The notes: generated by a model from the letters alone, not told the origin. Shown: positions 25,246-34,243, counted from the stretch's first letter. The stretch: DNA of 64,000 nt from Olsenella_L kribbiana (GCF_036408795.1 NZ_JAZGJP010000003.1:62001-126000), one strand, 5' to 3'. Program-made: numbers and translations.

Positions 25246-27065
25246 CCGCCTTCTCCCTCCGTCCTTGGCACCCGAAGGCGCAGGGCAGCATTGAGCGAGA
25301 CCGAAGATGTCTCGAGCGAGAGGTCCCCGCCCTGGGCATCGAGGCTATTTCTGAGGCTCCTGGCAGCCATCTCGAGACGTCCTGCCGGCACCTGGGCCGC
25401 TTCGAGCGCCACGCGCATCACGACGTCTGTTCCCTCCTCAGACACAAAGATCATAAGGATGGGGTCGGCTGCGAACAGGGCAGCGGATGCCACATCGTAA
25501 AGGCAGTCATAGAGCACGCTCACCGTCCCTGCAGGCAGCACGCTCTTCACATCCACGCAAGCAGCGCAGTCCACGCCGATGGAGCGCAGGTCGGAGGCCG
25601 TCTCGTTGAAGACAAGCTGGAGCCGGTCGCGTTCGAAGGCAGAACTGCTCTTCACGGAAAGGACCAGCGCGCCCTTGCGCTTGCAGTAGGCAACCAGAAG
25701 CTTGACCTCGGTAAGGATATCCCAGCGTGCTGCACGCTCGTCAGGGCCTGTGCCTTTCGGCAGCTGGGACAGCAGCTCCTGTATGCGGCTTACCTTGTTC
25801 GAGATGGATGCCTCGATGCTTGACAGAAGGCGCTGCTCGCTCTCGAGACGCCACAGCTCGTGGCGCACGCCGCTTTCATGCCGCAGGACCTGGTTGCTTC
25901 TCCGGAGACGCTCCTGCCGTTCCCTGAGCATCTGATGCTGCCGATCCAGGAAGCTCACATCCTCTGAAAGAAGCGCCGCTCCCCCACTCACGCCATATGC
26001 CTTGAAAAGCATATGCGGAATGGCCGATGTCCTGAGACGGATCACCTGCGCATCAGCGCGCGGCTGCGCAGCCTCCAGGACAAGCCCGAGCACTTCCTGG
26101 GGCAGAGGTCCTGCAGCATCTGTCGCATATGCAGCAGTGCCATCGCGCTCCAGGATCTTGAGGTCGAGCGGCAGACGCTGGAAGGCCTCGCTATACCAGG
26201 CATATGATGGCAGCAGGCCGAAATCGAGCGCCAGCTCCAGGAGCACAACCACAATCAGGCAGTAGTTGAGCGAGAAGTTTGTCTTGTACGCATGCTCGTA
26301 CCGGAGCGCATACTGCAGCGCGTAGACCGCAAAGGGCACGGCCGCCATGAAGAGAAGGCCGATGATACCATGGAGCTGGCGGCGCGACGAGAACAGCAGA
26401 AAGCCGAAGAAGGCCAAATATTCTGCCGCATAGACAGAAACCGCAAGCCAGTACCCCCACCCATAGCTATAGGCGCTCTGCCAGTCCGGCTTCGAGATGT
26501 CAAAGCGGAAGACCTGAAGATGCCAGGTATTGGTGAGCACGAGGACGACAAGCACGATGCTGATTGCACCAAGCGCGCGGCTGAGCACAGTGGCCCATGG
26601 ACGGGAATCAAGCGCTGCCGCCCGGATGGCACAGAGAAGGCAGAGCGCCGGGATTGCTGTCATGGGCACATAGTAGAGGTACCACAGAAGAGCGATGATC
26701 CGGCTGTCCTGGATCGGATAGCGGTACTTGATGAGCACATCGAGCATCCAGAGGCCCACAAGAGCTGCTATGGTCTTGAGATGATGGCGGATCTGCGCAT
26801 CGGAGCAGCGGATATGCACCGAAAAGCCCCATGCGGCAGCCGCAGGGGCGCAAAGGATCATGAACCCCGAGGTGGAAGAAGGCCCCACGGCATAGGCGCC
26901 CGGCGCCGCAAAGGGAAACACCGGCAGCACAAGAGGCGTCCCAGCTTCAGGAGGGGTGGCGCTGCCGAATGCCTCGAGGGCAAGCAGGGCAAGGCAGAGC
27001 ACAGCGCCGCCGGCACAGCATGAGGCAAGGATCCTGCGCCCAAACGTGTCTGCATGCTGGCCCAT
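25242..27065 (-). CDS. multi-pass membrane protein with degenerate kinase-like C-terminus
   Basis: A 607-residue protein, first gene of the three-gene signalling operon. About eight membrane helices fill residues 10-330 (LASCCAGGAVLCLALLALEA ... LNYCLIVVVLLELALDFGLL). A coiled-coil region (LDRQHQMLRERQERLRRSNQ ...) leads into about 200 residues whose strand and helix order resembles a GHKL ATPase (YDCLYDVASAALFA in the N-box place, ILMIFVSEEGTDVVMRV, and a final strand ALRLRVP). The asparagine of the N-box and the glycines of the G-box are absent, so I expect no ATP-driven phosphorylation: a pseudokinase sensor, by inference. The ATG at 27063-27065 has AAAGGAG upstream; the frame is open to 27965, but that part lies antisense to the SPFH gene and is not credible. 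Confidence 0.75.
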   Translation of the reverse strand: MGQHADTFGRRILASCCAGGAVLCLALLALEAFGSATPPEAGTPLVLPVFPFAAPGAYAVGPSSTSGFMILCAPAAAAWGFSVHIRCSDAQIRHHLKTIAALVGLWMLDVLIKYRYPIQDSRIIALLWYLYYVPMTAIPALCLLCAIRAAALDSRPWATVLSRALGAISIVLVVLVLTNTWHLQVFRFDISKPDWQSAYSYGWGYWLAVSVYAAEYLAFFGFLLFSSRRQLHGIIGLLFMAAVPFAVYALQYALRYEHAYKTNFSLNYCLIVVVLLELALDFGLLPSYAWYSEAFQRLPLDLKILERDGTAAYATDAAGPLPQEVLGLVLEAAQPRADAQVIRLRTSAIPHMLFKAYGVSGGAALLSEDVSFLDRQHQMLRERQERLRRSNQVLRHESGVRHELWRLESEQRLLSSIEASISNKVSRIQELLSQLPKGTGPDERAARWDILTEVKLLVAYCKRKGALVLSVKSSSAFERDRLQLVFNETASDLRSIGVDCAACVDVKSVLPAGTVSVLYDCLYDVASAALFAADPILMIFVSEEGTDVVMRVALEAAQVPAGRLEMAARSLRNSLDAQGGDLSLETSSVSLNAALRLRVPRTEGEGG

Positions 27066-27260
27066 ATATGAGCAGCTCCTTTCGGCAGCGCTCCAAGGAC
27101 TCCTTTCTTTACATTCTATCGAAGACATGGGCGGCAGAATTGGTCTGGCGGCCAAGCTTCGCCGAGCGTTATGAGACGTCTGGCAATTTTCCTGCTGCTG
27201 CAGTTGTGCCACGCTCTGAGAGAGGCAGCGCGCCATGCGCGCACGGGAGAAGGGATTGCC

Positions 27261-28499
27261 ATGGGACTTCTGAAGGCTGGCATGGGTGCCGTCGGCGGCG
27301 TTCTTGCCGATTCCTGGCGGGACTACTTCTATTGCGACTCGCTCGATGCAGACACTCTCGTCGCCAAGGGCCGCAAACGCATATCGGCGCAGGGACGCTC
27401 GTCCAATACCCGCGGCGAGGACAACATCATTTCGAACGGCTCCGTGATCGCGGTGAATGAAGGGCAGTACATGATCATCGTGGAGCAGGGTGCCGTCGTC
27501 GAAGCCTCTGGCGAGCCGGGCGAGTTCGTCTACGACAGCTCGACAGAGCCGAGCCTTCTGTTCGGCGGAGGCCAGACAGTGCGCGAAAGGATCCTGGCGT
27601 CGTTCGAGCGCGCAGGCACGCGCTTCTCCTTTGGCGGCGACACCGGCAAGGACCAGCGCGTCTACTTCTTCAATGCAAAGGAGATTGTGGGCAACAAATA
27701 TGGGACGGCAGCGCCGGTGCCGTTCCGTGTGGTCGACAGCAATATCGGACTCGATATTGATATTGCCGTTCGCTGCAACGGCGAATATTCCTACCGGATC
27801 GTCGATCCGCTCATGTTCTACAAGAATGTCTGTGGCAATGTCGAGGAGCCCTTTACAAGAAGCCGCATCGATTCGCAGTTGAAAAGCGAGCTTCTCACGG
27901 CGCTGCAGCCCGCCTTTGCCCGTATCTCCGAGATGGGAATACGCTACTCGGCAGTGCCGGCACACACGGCAGAGCTTGCGCAGGCTCTCAACGAAGAGCT
28001 CTCCCAGTCATGGAGCCAGACGCGCGGCATCGAGATAGCCGCCTTCGGCGTAAACTCCATCGTCGCTTCGCCCGAAGACGAGGCAATGATCAAGGAGCTC
28101 CAGAGGGCTGCCGTCATGCGCGACCCCACGATGGCCGCAGCGAACCTAGCTGCCTCGCAGGCAGATGCGATGCGTATGGCCGCTTCCAATACGGCTGGTG
28201 CGGCGGTAGGCTTCATGGGCATGGGGATGGCAAACGCGATGGGTGGCAACGTGAACATGCAGGGGCTGTATGGCATGGGCACAGGCGGAGGCCAGCCTGC
28301 CCCTGCAGCCAGCAGAGCCTCCGCGCCCTCCTCGGCATCAGACACCTGGACCTGCTCCTGCGGGGCCACGAACACCGGGCGCTTCTGCGGAAACTGCGGA
28401 AGCCCCCGTCCGAAGCCGCAGGATGGCCCCTGGACCTGCTCCTGCGGGGCCACGAACACCGGGCGCTTCTGCGGAAACTGCGGCAAACCCCGTCCCTAG
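27261..28499 (+). CDS. SPFH-domain (virion core protein-like) protein with duplicated zinc ribbons
   Basis: A 412-residue protein. Residues about 20-280 match the SPFH/Band-7-like family called virion core protein or YdjI-like (VNEGQYMIIVEQGAVVEA, then RVYFFNAKEIVGNKYGTAAP, and GIEIAAFGVNSI). A Met/Ala/Gly-rich linker follows. The C-terminus has two zinc ribbons, each CSCGATNTGRFCGNCG, 28 residues apart; the DNA encoding them is a perfect 55-base repeat. In B. subtilis the relative YdjI helps load a phage-shock-type protein on membranes; a membrane-stress role here is inference. The ATG at 27261 has GAGAAGGG upstream. It is divergent from the sensor operon, sharing a promoter region of about 195 bases. 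Confidence 0.85.
   Translation: MGLLKAGMGAVGGVLADSWRDYFYCDSLDADTLVAKGRKRISAQGRSSNTRGEDNIISNGSVIAVNEGQYMIIVEQGAVVEASGEPGEFVYDSSTEPSLLFGGGQTVRERILASFERAGTRFSFGGDTGKDQRVYFFNAKEIVGNKYGTAAPVPFRVVDSNIGLDIDIAVRCNGEYSYRIVDPLMFYKNVCGNVEEPFTRSRIDSQLKSELLTALQPAFARISEMGIRYSAVPAHTAELAQALNEELSQSWSQTRGIEIAAFGVNSIVASPEDEAMIKELQRAAVMRDPTMAAANLAASQADAMRMAASNTAGAAVGFMGMGMANAMGGNVNMQGLYGMGTGGGQPAPAASRASAPSSASDTWTCSCGATNTGRFCGNCGSPRPKPQDGPWTCSCGATNTGRFCGNCGKPRP
28345..28483 (+). repeat. perfect 55-base direct repeat encoding twin zinc ribbons
   Basis: Copies at 28345-28399 and 28429-28483 are identical, 29 bases apart (period 84 bases, 28 codons). No synonymous difference has accumulated, so the duplication is recent or kept uniform by recombination. 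Unequal crossing over would add or remove one ribbon in frame. Confidence 0.9.
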
Positions 28500-28543
28500 C
28501 CGCCGATGCCGCTCCCCCGAAAAAGTGGCTGCCTCTGGTGCAG

Positions 28544-28575
28544 AAGGGCCGGGAGGATTGCTCCTCCCGGCCCTT
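28544..28575. terminator. bidirectional terminator between SPFH and hydrolase genes
   Basis: A perfect 14-base stem AAGGGCCGGGAGGA / TCCTCCCGGCCCTT with a 4-base loop lies between the two convergent stops (28499 and 28601). Confidence 0.75.
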
Positions 28576-28600
28576 GGGCTGCCGGATCTGAATGATGAAC

Positions 28601-29881
28601 CTAGGCGAGCACAACACCGCCGAGCCAGCCCCAGCGTGCCGGGACGACGCCCGAGAACGTAGAAATCCAGGAATCGACGCTCGTGCTCCTGATATAGCCG
28701 ATGTTGTCCATCACGGTGCCGTTGCCGACGTAGATGCCGATGTGGCCGTAGATCCTGCCTGCGGCGTCGAGGTTGTGCGAGGAGACAGCGATAATCATGC
28801 CCGGCTGGAGGTCGCCCCTGTTCGAGCTGCCGCACCATGAGGCATACATGTCGCAGGCATTGCCACCGAAGTAGCCGACACCGGCATTCTGGAACACGTT
28901 CGTGACCCAGGCAGCGCAGTAGCCATAGCCCGGTGATGGCGTGCTGCTGCAGGCAGACAGCACCGACGAGAGCGAACCGTTGCCGCCGCCCGTGCTGATG
29001 GCACCCGCGCCGGAAGCGGCATAGGAGCCGGAATACGAGCCTGACGACGCTGCTGCGGCAGCTGCTGCAGCTGCTGCCTGGCGCTGGCGCTCGGCCTCTG
29101 CTGCCGCCTCTGCCTGCTGGCGTGCCTGCTCGGCGTTGTTGTAGGCAACGAGGTCGGCATCCTTCTGGGCAAGGAGCTGCTGGACGGCAGAGTCTGCATT
29201 CGCGAGGAGGTCTGCGACTTCCTGCTGCTTCTGGGCCATCTGGTTCATCTGCTCGGTCTGCTGCTGGTTCAGGGCATCGAGCTGGGACTTCTGGTCCTCG
29301 AGCGCAGCCTTCTGCGCATCGAGCTCATCCTTCGCGGCCTTGACCTCCTGGATCATCGCATTGTCTGCTGCCGTGATCTTGTCGAGGTAGTAGACGTTCT
29401 GGAACAGGTCCTCGAACGAATCGGAATTCAGGACAATCGAGATCAGGTTGTCGTTTCCTGCCTTGTACGACGATGCCATGCGTGCACCAAGCACCTGGCG
29501 CTTCTGGTCGAGATCGGCCTGCTTCTCGTCGATGTCCTCCTGCGTCGCATCGATCTGCTTCTGGACATCCTCGATCTGGGAGAGGGTGTTTGCCTGCTGC
29601 TTTGCAAGGCCCTCATAGTCGTTCTGAATCTGCGTAAGCTGGGCTGAGATCGAATCGTATTCAGACTGGGCAGCATCGAGCTGGGACTGCGTCTCCGCAA
29701 GCTGGTTCGCTGCATCATTGGCGGCAGCCGTTGCATCGGCCACATCGTCTGCGAAAGCGCGAAGCGGGCTGCCAAGCACGGCAAGGGCGCCAGCAGCGCT
29801 CAGCATCATCTTCAATGCGCTGCGGCGTGAGAGGGAGGGCGTGCGCCTCGTCTCGTCGGTATTCTGATCTATAGGTGTCAC
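28601..29881 (-). CDS. secreted peptidoglycan hydrolase: coiled coil plus CHAP/NlpC-type C-terminal domain
   Basis: A 426-residue exported protein. The N-terminus has a twin-arginine-like signal (SRRSALKMMLSAAGALAVLG, cleavage near AFA). Residues about 45-255 form a long coiled coil of the CwlO/PcsB kind (AETQSQLDAAQSEYDSISAQ and so on). An Ala/Gln/Ser-rich linker leads to a C-terminal domain (about 310-426) with a cysteine in YGYCAAWVTNVF and a histidine in YGHIGIYVGNG, the CHAP/NlpC catalytic pair. Such proteins cut peptide bonds in peptidoglycan, the coiled coil usually being held by the division complex FtsEX. I prefer the second GTG (29879-29881), which sits about 5 bases from AAGGAG; a GTG two codons earlier touches that site. 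Confidence 0.9.
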   Translation of the reverse strand: MTPIDQNTDETRRTPSLSRRSALKMMLSAAGALAVLGSPLRAFADDVADATAAANDAANQLAETQSQLDAAQSEYDSISAQLTQIQNDYEGLAKQQANTLSQIEDVQKQIDATQEDIDEKQADLDQKRQVLGARMASSYKAGNDNLISIVLNSDSFEDLFQNVYYLDKITAADNAMIQEVKAAKDELDAQKAALEDQKSQLDALNQQQTEQMNQMAQKQQEVADLLANADSAVQQLLAQKDADLVAYNNAEQARQQAEAAAEAERQRQAAAAAAAAAASSGSYSGSYAASGAGAISTGGGNGSLSSVLSACSSTPSPGYGYCAAWVTNVFQNAGVGYFGGNACDMYASWCGSSNRGDLQPGMIIAVSSHNLDAAGRIYGHIGIYVGNGTVMDNIGYIRSTSVDSWISTFSGVVPARWGWLGGVVLA

Positions 29882-30241
29882 GTTCACTCCTTACGGGGCA
29901 TGCTACGTTTTGCAATAACTGCAAGTGAGTACAGATAGCGCATTCAACACTATACGCCTAACAGAAGGACTCATCGACACTCCACAGAAACAGCCGCTCC
30001 CTTAAGAAGCCTTGAACAGCCTTTATGGAGCTTGCTTGTCCCTGAGACCGCACTGAGCCGCGCCTGAATGAAATCATGCATCTGTTCGCAGTTGTCTGCC
30101 TCTGGTTCGATAGTGTCCTCTGGTCTTGTGGTCCGCATATCGTAATACCAATACTGCGCTCCTGAAATCGCCCTGTCACGGCCCCGCAACAGACGCCCCG
30201 TACCGTCTTCAGTGTGCATGCTTCAGGGAAGGAGCTTTCAT
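29882..30241. other. divergent intergenic region between hydrolase and amt
   Basis: About 360 bases holding the promoters of two divergent genes. It is A+T-richer than the flanking genes in 29905-30010. The amt ribosome binding site AAGGAG lies just before 30242. I saw no gene, riboswitch or convincing operator repeat. Confidence 0.5.
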
Positions 30242-31489
30242 ATGAACAATGCGGATACAGCCTTCGTGCTGCTCTCGGCCGCGCTGGTGCTCTTCATGAC
30301 ACCAGGACTCGCCTTCTTCTATGGCGGGCTGGGGCGCAGGAAGAATGTCGTGAACAACATCCTGGCATCGCTCTTCACGATCGGCCTCGAGATCGTCCTG
30401 TGGATCTGCGTCGGCTTCTCGCTCTCGTTCGGGTCCGACCACGCAGGCATCATCGGCGGCTTCGACTACCTCATGATGCAGGGCGTCTCTGCCGATGCGG
30501 CAGGCCCCTATGCAGCGACAATCCCATTCCTTGCCTATGCGCTCTTCCAGATGATGTTCTCTGTCATCACCCCTGCCCTCATCACGGGCTCGGTTGCAGG
30601 ACGCATGCGCTTCAAGGCGCTCTTTGTCTTCATCCTGCTCTGGTCCTTCGTCGTCTACTACCCCATCGCCCACATGGTCTGGGGCCAGGGCGGCCTTCTT
30701 GCCTCAATCGGCTCAGTCGACTTTGCCGGCGGCAATGTCGTCCATATCAGTTCCGGCATCTCGGCGCTCGTGCTCTGCCTCGCGCTCGGCAAGAGGAGCG
30801 GCTATTCGGATGTGAACTACCGCGTCCACAACATCCCGCTTGTCGCGATCGGCGCGACGATCCTCCTCTTTGGCTGGTTCGGCTTCAATGCAGGATCTGC
30901 CCTTGCTGCTGACGGCCTCGCGGTCCATGCCTTCGCGACGACGGCGCTCTCTGCAGCTGCAGCGGAGCTTGGCTGGATGCTCATGGATGTGCTCTTCGAC
31001 CGCAAGCCGACGCTTGTCGGTGCCTGCACCGGCCTCGTGATCGGCCTTGTGGCGATCACGCCAGGCTGCGGCTTCGTGCCTCTTGCTGCAGCGCTTCCCA
31101 TCGGCTTCATCGGTGCTGTCATCTGCTACTTCACGTGCTCCCGCATGAAGGCGCATTTCGGCTACGACGATGCACTCGATGCCTTCGGGTGCCATGGCAT
31201 CGGAGGCATCTGGGGAGGCATTGCAACAGGCCTCTTTGCAAGCAAGGCCGTAAACCCTGCTCTCCAGTGGAATGGCCTCTTCTTCGGCGATACGGGCCTC
31301 ATCTGCGCCCAGATCATTGCCATGCTGGTGACGATAGCGCTTGCTATCGTGGGCTCGCTCATCTGCATTGCCCTCACGAAGGCAATCTGCGGATCTCTGC
31401 GTGTCACAGAGCACGAGGAGCACATCGGCCTCGACCTCACGCAGCACGGCGAGCGTGCCTATCCGTCCTTCACCGGTCTCGACGATTAG
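30242..31489 (+). CDS. amt: ammonium transporter (Amt family)
   Basis: A 415-residue membrane channel for ammonium uptake with about eleven helices. Family marks: MTPGLAFFYGGLGRRKNVVN near the N-terminus, VVYYPIAHMVWGQGG, DFAGGNVVHISSGISALVL, and DDALDAFGCHGIGGIWGGIA with the pore-lining histidine. The ATG has AAGGAG upstream. It lies 15 bases before a PII gene, the usual amt-glnK pair in which PII blocks the channel when nitrogen is plentiful. Confidence 0.97.
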   Translation: MNNADTAFVLLSAALVLFMTPGLAFFYGGLGRRKNVVNNILASLFTIGLEIVLWICVGFSLSFGSDHAGIIGGFDYLMMQGVSADAAGPYAATIPFLAYALFQMMFSVITPALITGSVAGRMRFKALFVFILLWSFVVYYPIAHMVWGQGGLLASIGSVDFAGGNVVHISSGISALVLCLALGKRSGYSDVNYRVHNIPLVAIGATILLFGWFGFNAGSALAADGLAVHAFATTALSAAAAELGWMLMDVLFDRKPTLVGACTGLVIGLVAITPGCGFVPLAAALPIGFIGAVICYFTCSRMKAHFGYDDALDAFGCHGIGGIWGGIATGLFASKAVNPALQWNGLFFGDTGLICAQIIAMLVTIALAIVGSLICIALTKAICGSLRVTEHEEHIGLDLTQHGERAYPSFTGLDD

Positions 31490-31504
31490 CCAGGAGGCAG
31501 CAAT

Positions 31505-31879
31505 ATGATCAAGGTAGAAGCAATCGTGCGTGAAGAGCGCCTCGAGGACGTGAAGGAAGCCCTGCGTGCCATAGATGTTCGTGGCATCACGGTCTCCCAG
31601 GTCATGGGCTGCGGCACCCAGCTCGGCTACACCCACATGGTCCGTGGCAACAAGGTCGCTATGAACATGCTGCCGAAGGCGAAGTTCGAGATCGTCGTCT
31701 CGAACGAGGACTGGGCAGAGAAGACCGTCAATGCGATCGTGAAGGCGGCACACACCGGCGAGCCAGGCGACGGCAAGGTCTTCTGGTATGACATTGACCA
31801 TGCAATACGCATCAGGACTGGCGAGCGCGATACCGAGGCCATCACCCCGAGCCCCAACGCTAAGTTCGAAGCCCTCTGA
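31505..31879 (+). CDS. glnK: PII nitrogen regulatory protein with unmodifiable T-loop
   Basis: A 124-residue PII signal protein. It starts MIKVEAIVREERLEDVKEAL and carries GDGKVFWYDIDHAIRIRTGE, the ATP/2-oxoglutarate site and C-terminal strand. Aligned without gaps to E. coli GlnB, the T-loop reads GYTHMVRGNKVAMNMLPK: Tyr51, the uridylylation site, is Val51, Tyr46 is Val46, and position 49, phosphorylated in cyanobacteria, is Asn. The protein is therefore probably controlled only by ligand binding. It is cotranscribed with amt and should bind it. The binding site is GGAGGC upstream of the ATG. Confidence 0.95.
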   Translation: MIKVEAIVREERLEDVKEALRAIDVRGITVSQVMGCGTQLGYTHMVRGNKVAMNMLPKAKFEIVVSNEDWAEKTVNAIVKAAHTGEPGDGKVFWYDIDHAIRIRTGERDTEAITPSPNAKFEAL

Positions 31880-31898
31880 GGCAGAGCCTCTCCAGCAG

Positions 31899-31937
31899 AA
31901 GAGCGGACAGAAGACAGCTTCTGCCCGCTCTTTTCTT
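31899..31937. terminator. terminator between glnK and murB (convergent)
   Basis: Arms AAGAGCGGACAGAAG (31899-31913) and CTTCTGCCCGCTCTT (31918-31932) pair with one mismatch and a 4-base loop, followed by TTCTTGTC on the plus strand. Confidence 0.8.
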
Positions 31938-31955
31938 GTCTTTGTACTGCCTGTT

Positions 31956-32870
31956 CTAGAGGAAGCGCACCTCAGGCTCGAGGAAGACGCCAAACTGCTT
32001 CAGCACCTCATCCTGCACATGCCCGATGACCGCATGGACATCTTTCGCTGTCGCATGGCCCAGGTTCACGACAAAGCCGGCATGCTTCGTGGAGACGGCT
32101 GCATCGCCGACACGGTAGCCCTTGAGCCCGGCATCGGTGATGAGCTTGCCGGCAAAGAAGCCCTCAGGGCGCTTGAACGTGGAGCCTGCACTGCCATACT
32201 CGAGCGGCTGCTTCTCCTCGCGCCTGCGCGTGAGATCGTCCATCTTCGCCTGGATCTCTGCCTTGTCACCCCGCTTGAGCGCATAGGTGACCTCGAGCAC
32301 GATGAGGCCCTCCGTGCGGACGCGGCTCCTGCGGTAGCCGAAATCGAGCTCAGCGTTCTGGTAGGTACGCATATTGCCGTCTGCATCGAGCGCCGCAAGC
32401 GACTCGAGCACATCGGCCGTCACCCCGTCATAGGCTCCTGCGTTCATGAAGGCAGCGCCTCCGACAGAGCCAGGGATGCCGCAGGCAAACTCGAGGCCCG
32501 AAAGGCCTGCTGCCTCAGCCGCAGCGCATACATCCTTCAAGGTCGCCCCTGCCCCGCAGCGAAGCTTCGTTCCCTCGACATGAATTTCGCAGAAGCGCTC
32601 GAGCGAGACGATGGCGCCACGGTATCCCGCATCGTCGACGAGGAGATCGGAACCTTTGCCCAGAATGAAGTACGGCATGCCAGCCGTCTTCAGGACCTCA
32701 AGCGTCTTCTTCACCTCATCGGCGTTTCCTGGCAGCACGAAGAGATCGGCAGGACCGCCGATCTTGAAGGTCGTATGCTCGCTCATCGGCTCGTCCGTGA
32801 CGATATTGCCCTTTCCCACCACCGACTCGAGCTCTTCTGCCAGCTTCTGTGCATCGCTGTTCTGTCCCAT
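31956..32870 (-). CDS. murB: UDP-N-acetylmuramate dehydrogenase (UDP-N-acetylenolpyruvoylglucosamine reductase)
   Basis: A 304-residue flavoenzyme that reduces UDP-GlcNAc-enolpyruvate to UDP-MurNAc with NADPH, the second committed step of peptidoglycan synthesis. The FAD-binding region has HTTFKIGGPADLFVLPG, LGKGSDLLVDDAG and LEFACGIPGSVGGAAFMNAG. The proton-donor serine is Ser230 in GSAGSTFKRP and the C-terminus has HAGFVVN and EPEVRFL. Size and lack of the extra loop suit the Gram-positive type II enzyme. I chose the ATG at 32868-32870, with AAGGGAG upstream. Confidence 0.96.
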   Translation of the reverse strand: MGQNSDAQKLAEELESVVGKGNIVTDEPMSEHTTFKIGGPADLFVLPGNADEVKKTLEVLKTAGMPYFILGKGSDLLVDDAGYRGAIVSLERFCEIHVEGTKLRCGAGATLKDVCAAAEAAGLSGLEFACGIPGSVGGAAFMNAGAYDGVTADVLESLAALDADGNMRTYQNAELDFGYRRSRVRTEGLIVLEVTYALKRGDKAEIQAKMDDLTRRREEKQPLEYGSAGSTFKRPEGFFAGKLITDAGLKGYRVGDAAVSTKHAGFVVNLGHATAKDVHAVIGHVQDEVLKQFGVFLEPEVRFL

Positions 32871-33208
32871 ATGGTCTCCCTTCCGCTCCGGCGGAAGCCT
32901 GATGCGCCACCTGTTTATCATTCCCGAGTATAACGGAGCGCCTCCCAGCAGCAGATAGTCTTGCTGTGAAGCACGCATTCGGCATATGCACCGAGCTGGC
33001 GCATGTGTCTGGATGAAAAGCCTTCGGGTTTGCAGGGGCGCATCCCGCATGGGCGGAATGCGCCCCCGTTTTTTCCGCCACATCCTGCCTTTCATGCAAT
33101 GGTCTCTGCAATGCCTGTCTTTTCCTGCGCTTTCACCCGCCAAGATGCGCCCTGTACGGCCTAGAATGTCTCTTTGCGCAGACTACCGGCAGGAAGGCAA
33201 GATAGAGC

Positions 33209-34180
33209 ATGGCAAGCATGACACTGAGGCAGAGATGGCTTCCGATTCTTCTGAGCGGCATCTTCGTCGTCGCAATGGCAGCCGTCTCCGACATCACCTC
33301 CTGCTCGGAGATCCTCTTCCCGGAGATCACCGCTATCGTCTGCGGCGCCTGGATCCAGCCTCACCAGGCCTGGAACATCGACCGTCCCCGCATGCTCCTC
33401 CTCATGGGATCGGGTGCTGTCTTCGGAGTGCTCCTGAACCTCTTCATGCCGGGACCGATGTGGGCGCGTGCCGTCCTCGGCTATGCCTTCTGTGCCCTCA
33501 TGATGAACATCGTGGCAGCGGACATGACGCCGATGCTCTCGGCTGCAATCCTGCCCGTGCTTCTCGGCACGAGGGAGTGGGTCTATCCTGTCGCCGTGAT
33601 CGTGCTCGTCTCGCTGGTCTGCCTGGGCCAGATAGCGCTCGAGCGCGCAGGGCTCAGGGAGCCTCTTGACTACCATCCCTTCCGGCTTCCGAAGGACCAG
33701 GCATTCACGAGCTGGATGAAGCGCCTCGCTGTCTTTGCCGCAATCTCTGCCCCTGCCTATTTCCTGAACCAGCCATTCTTCGCCGTGCCGCCCCTGCTCG
33801 TTGCCTACACGGAGCTCACACGTCCTGACTTCACGCTGCGCCTGCGCCCCTGGAAGGGCTGGTGCGCCCTTGCGGGCGCTGCCATGACAGGCTCGCTTGC
33901 CCGTGCTGCCGTCGAGGCAGGAGTGCTTCCGCTCGAGCTTGCCCTCGCCCTTGCCTTCGTGGGCCTCATCCTCATCTGGAACGGCCTCAGGTGCTGGCTT
34001 CCTCCTGCAGGGGCAGGGCTGCTGCTTGCCTTCCTCGTCCCCTACCATGGACCTCTCATGTATGGCCTCGAGGCTGCGGCGGGCGCTGCCGTCTGGGTCG
34101 CTGTGGCTATCTGGGGATTCGATGGCATCCGTCCCTCCCGTGAGACGCACGAGGAGCGCGTCATCGAGGAGCATGCATAA
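33209..34180 (+). CDS. polytopic membrane protein of unknown function
   Basis: A 323-residue protein with about nine hydrophobic helices (from LPILLSGIFVVAMAAVS to AAVWVAVAIWGF). A short cytoplasmic segment (AGLREPLDYHPFRLPKDQAF) splits it into two halves, each with a proline- and glycine-containing core. It resembles HPP-like or small-molecule permease folds only loosely, and I do not recognise the family. The C-terminal tail is charged and cytoplasmic (SRETHEERVIEEHA). The ATG follows AGGAAGG at about 11 bases. It is monocistronic and closed by a strong terminator. Confidence 0.7.
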   Translation: MASMTLRQRWLPILLSGIFVVAMAAVSDITSCSEILFPEITAIVCGAWIQPHQAWNIDRPRMLLLMGSGAVFGVLLNLFMPGPMWARAVLGYAFCALMMNIVAADMTPMLSAAILPVLLGTREWVYPVAVIVLVSLVCLGQIALERAGLREPLDYHPFRLPKDQAFTSWMKRLAVFAAISAPAYFLNQPFFAVPPLLVAYTELTRPDFTLRLRPWKGWCALAGAAMTGSLARAAVEAGVLPLELALALAFVGLILIWNGLRCWLPPAGAGLLLAFLVPYHGPLMYGLEAAAGAAVWVAVAIWGFDGIRPSRETHEERVIEEHA

Positions 34181-34204
34181 GGGCAGGCAGAGATCTGCAC
34201 ATCA

Positions 34205-34243
34205 GGCCCTCCTGGCACGCCAGACTGCCAGGAGGGCCTTCCT
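34205..34243 (+). terminator. intrinsic terminator upstream of the FMN riboswitch
   Basis: A perfect 13-base stem GGCCCTCCTGGCA / TGCCAGGAGGGCC with an 8-base loop and a TTCCTGT tail. Confidence 0.8.

Noticed and set aside
25242..27065. Treating the first signalling protein as an active histidine kinase
   Set aside because: No H-box with the usual context and no N/G-box glycines or asparagine are visible, so I call it degenerate instead.
27066..27965. N-terminal extension of the membrane sensor protein over the SPFH gene
   Set aside because: The extension is antisense to the SPFH coding sequence, has no membrane pattern, and a good start with AAAGGAG exists at 27065.
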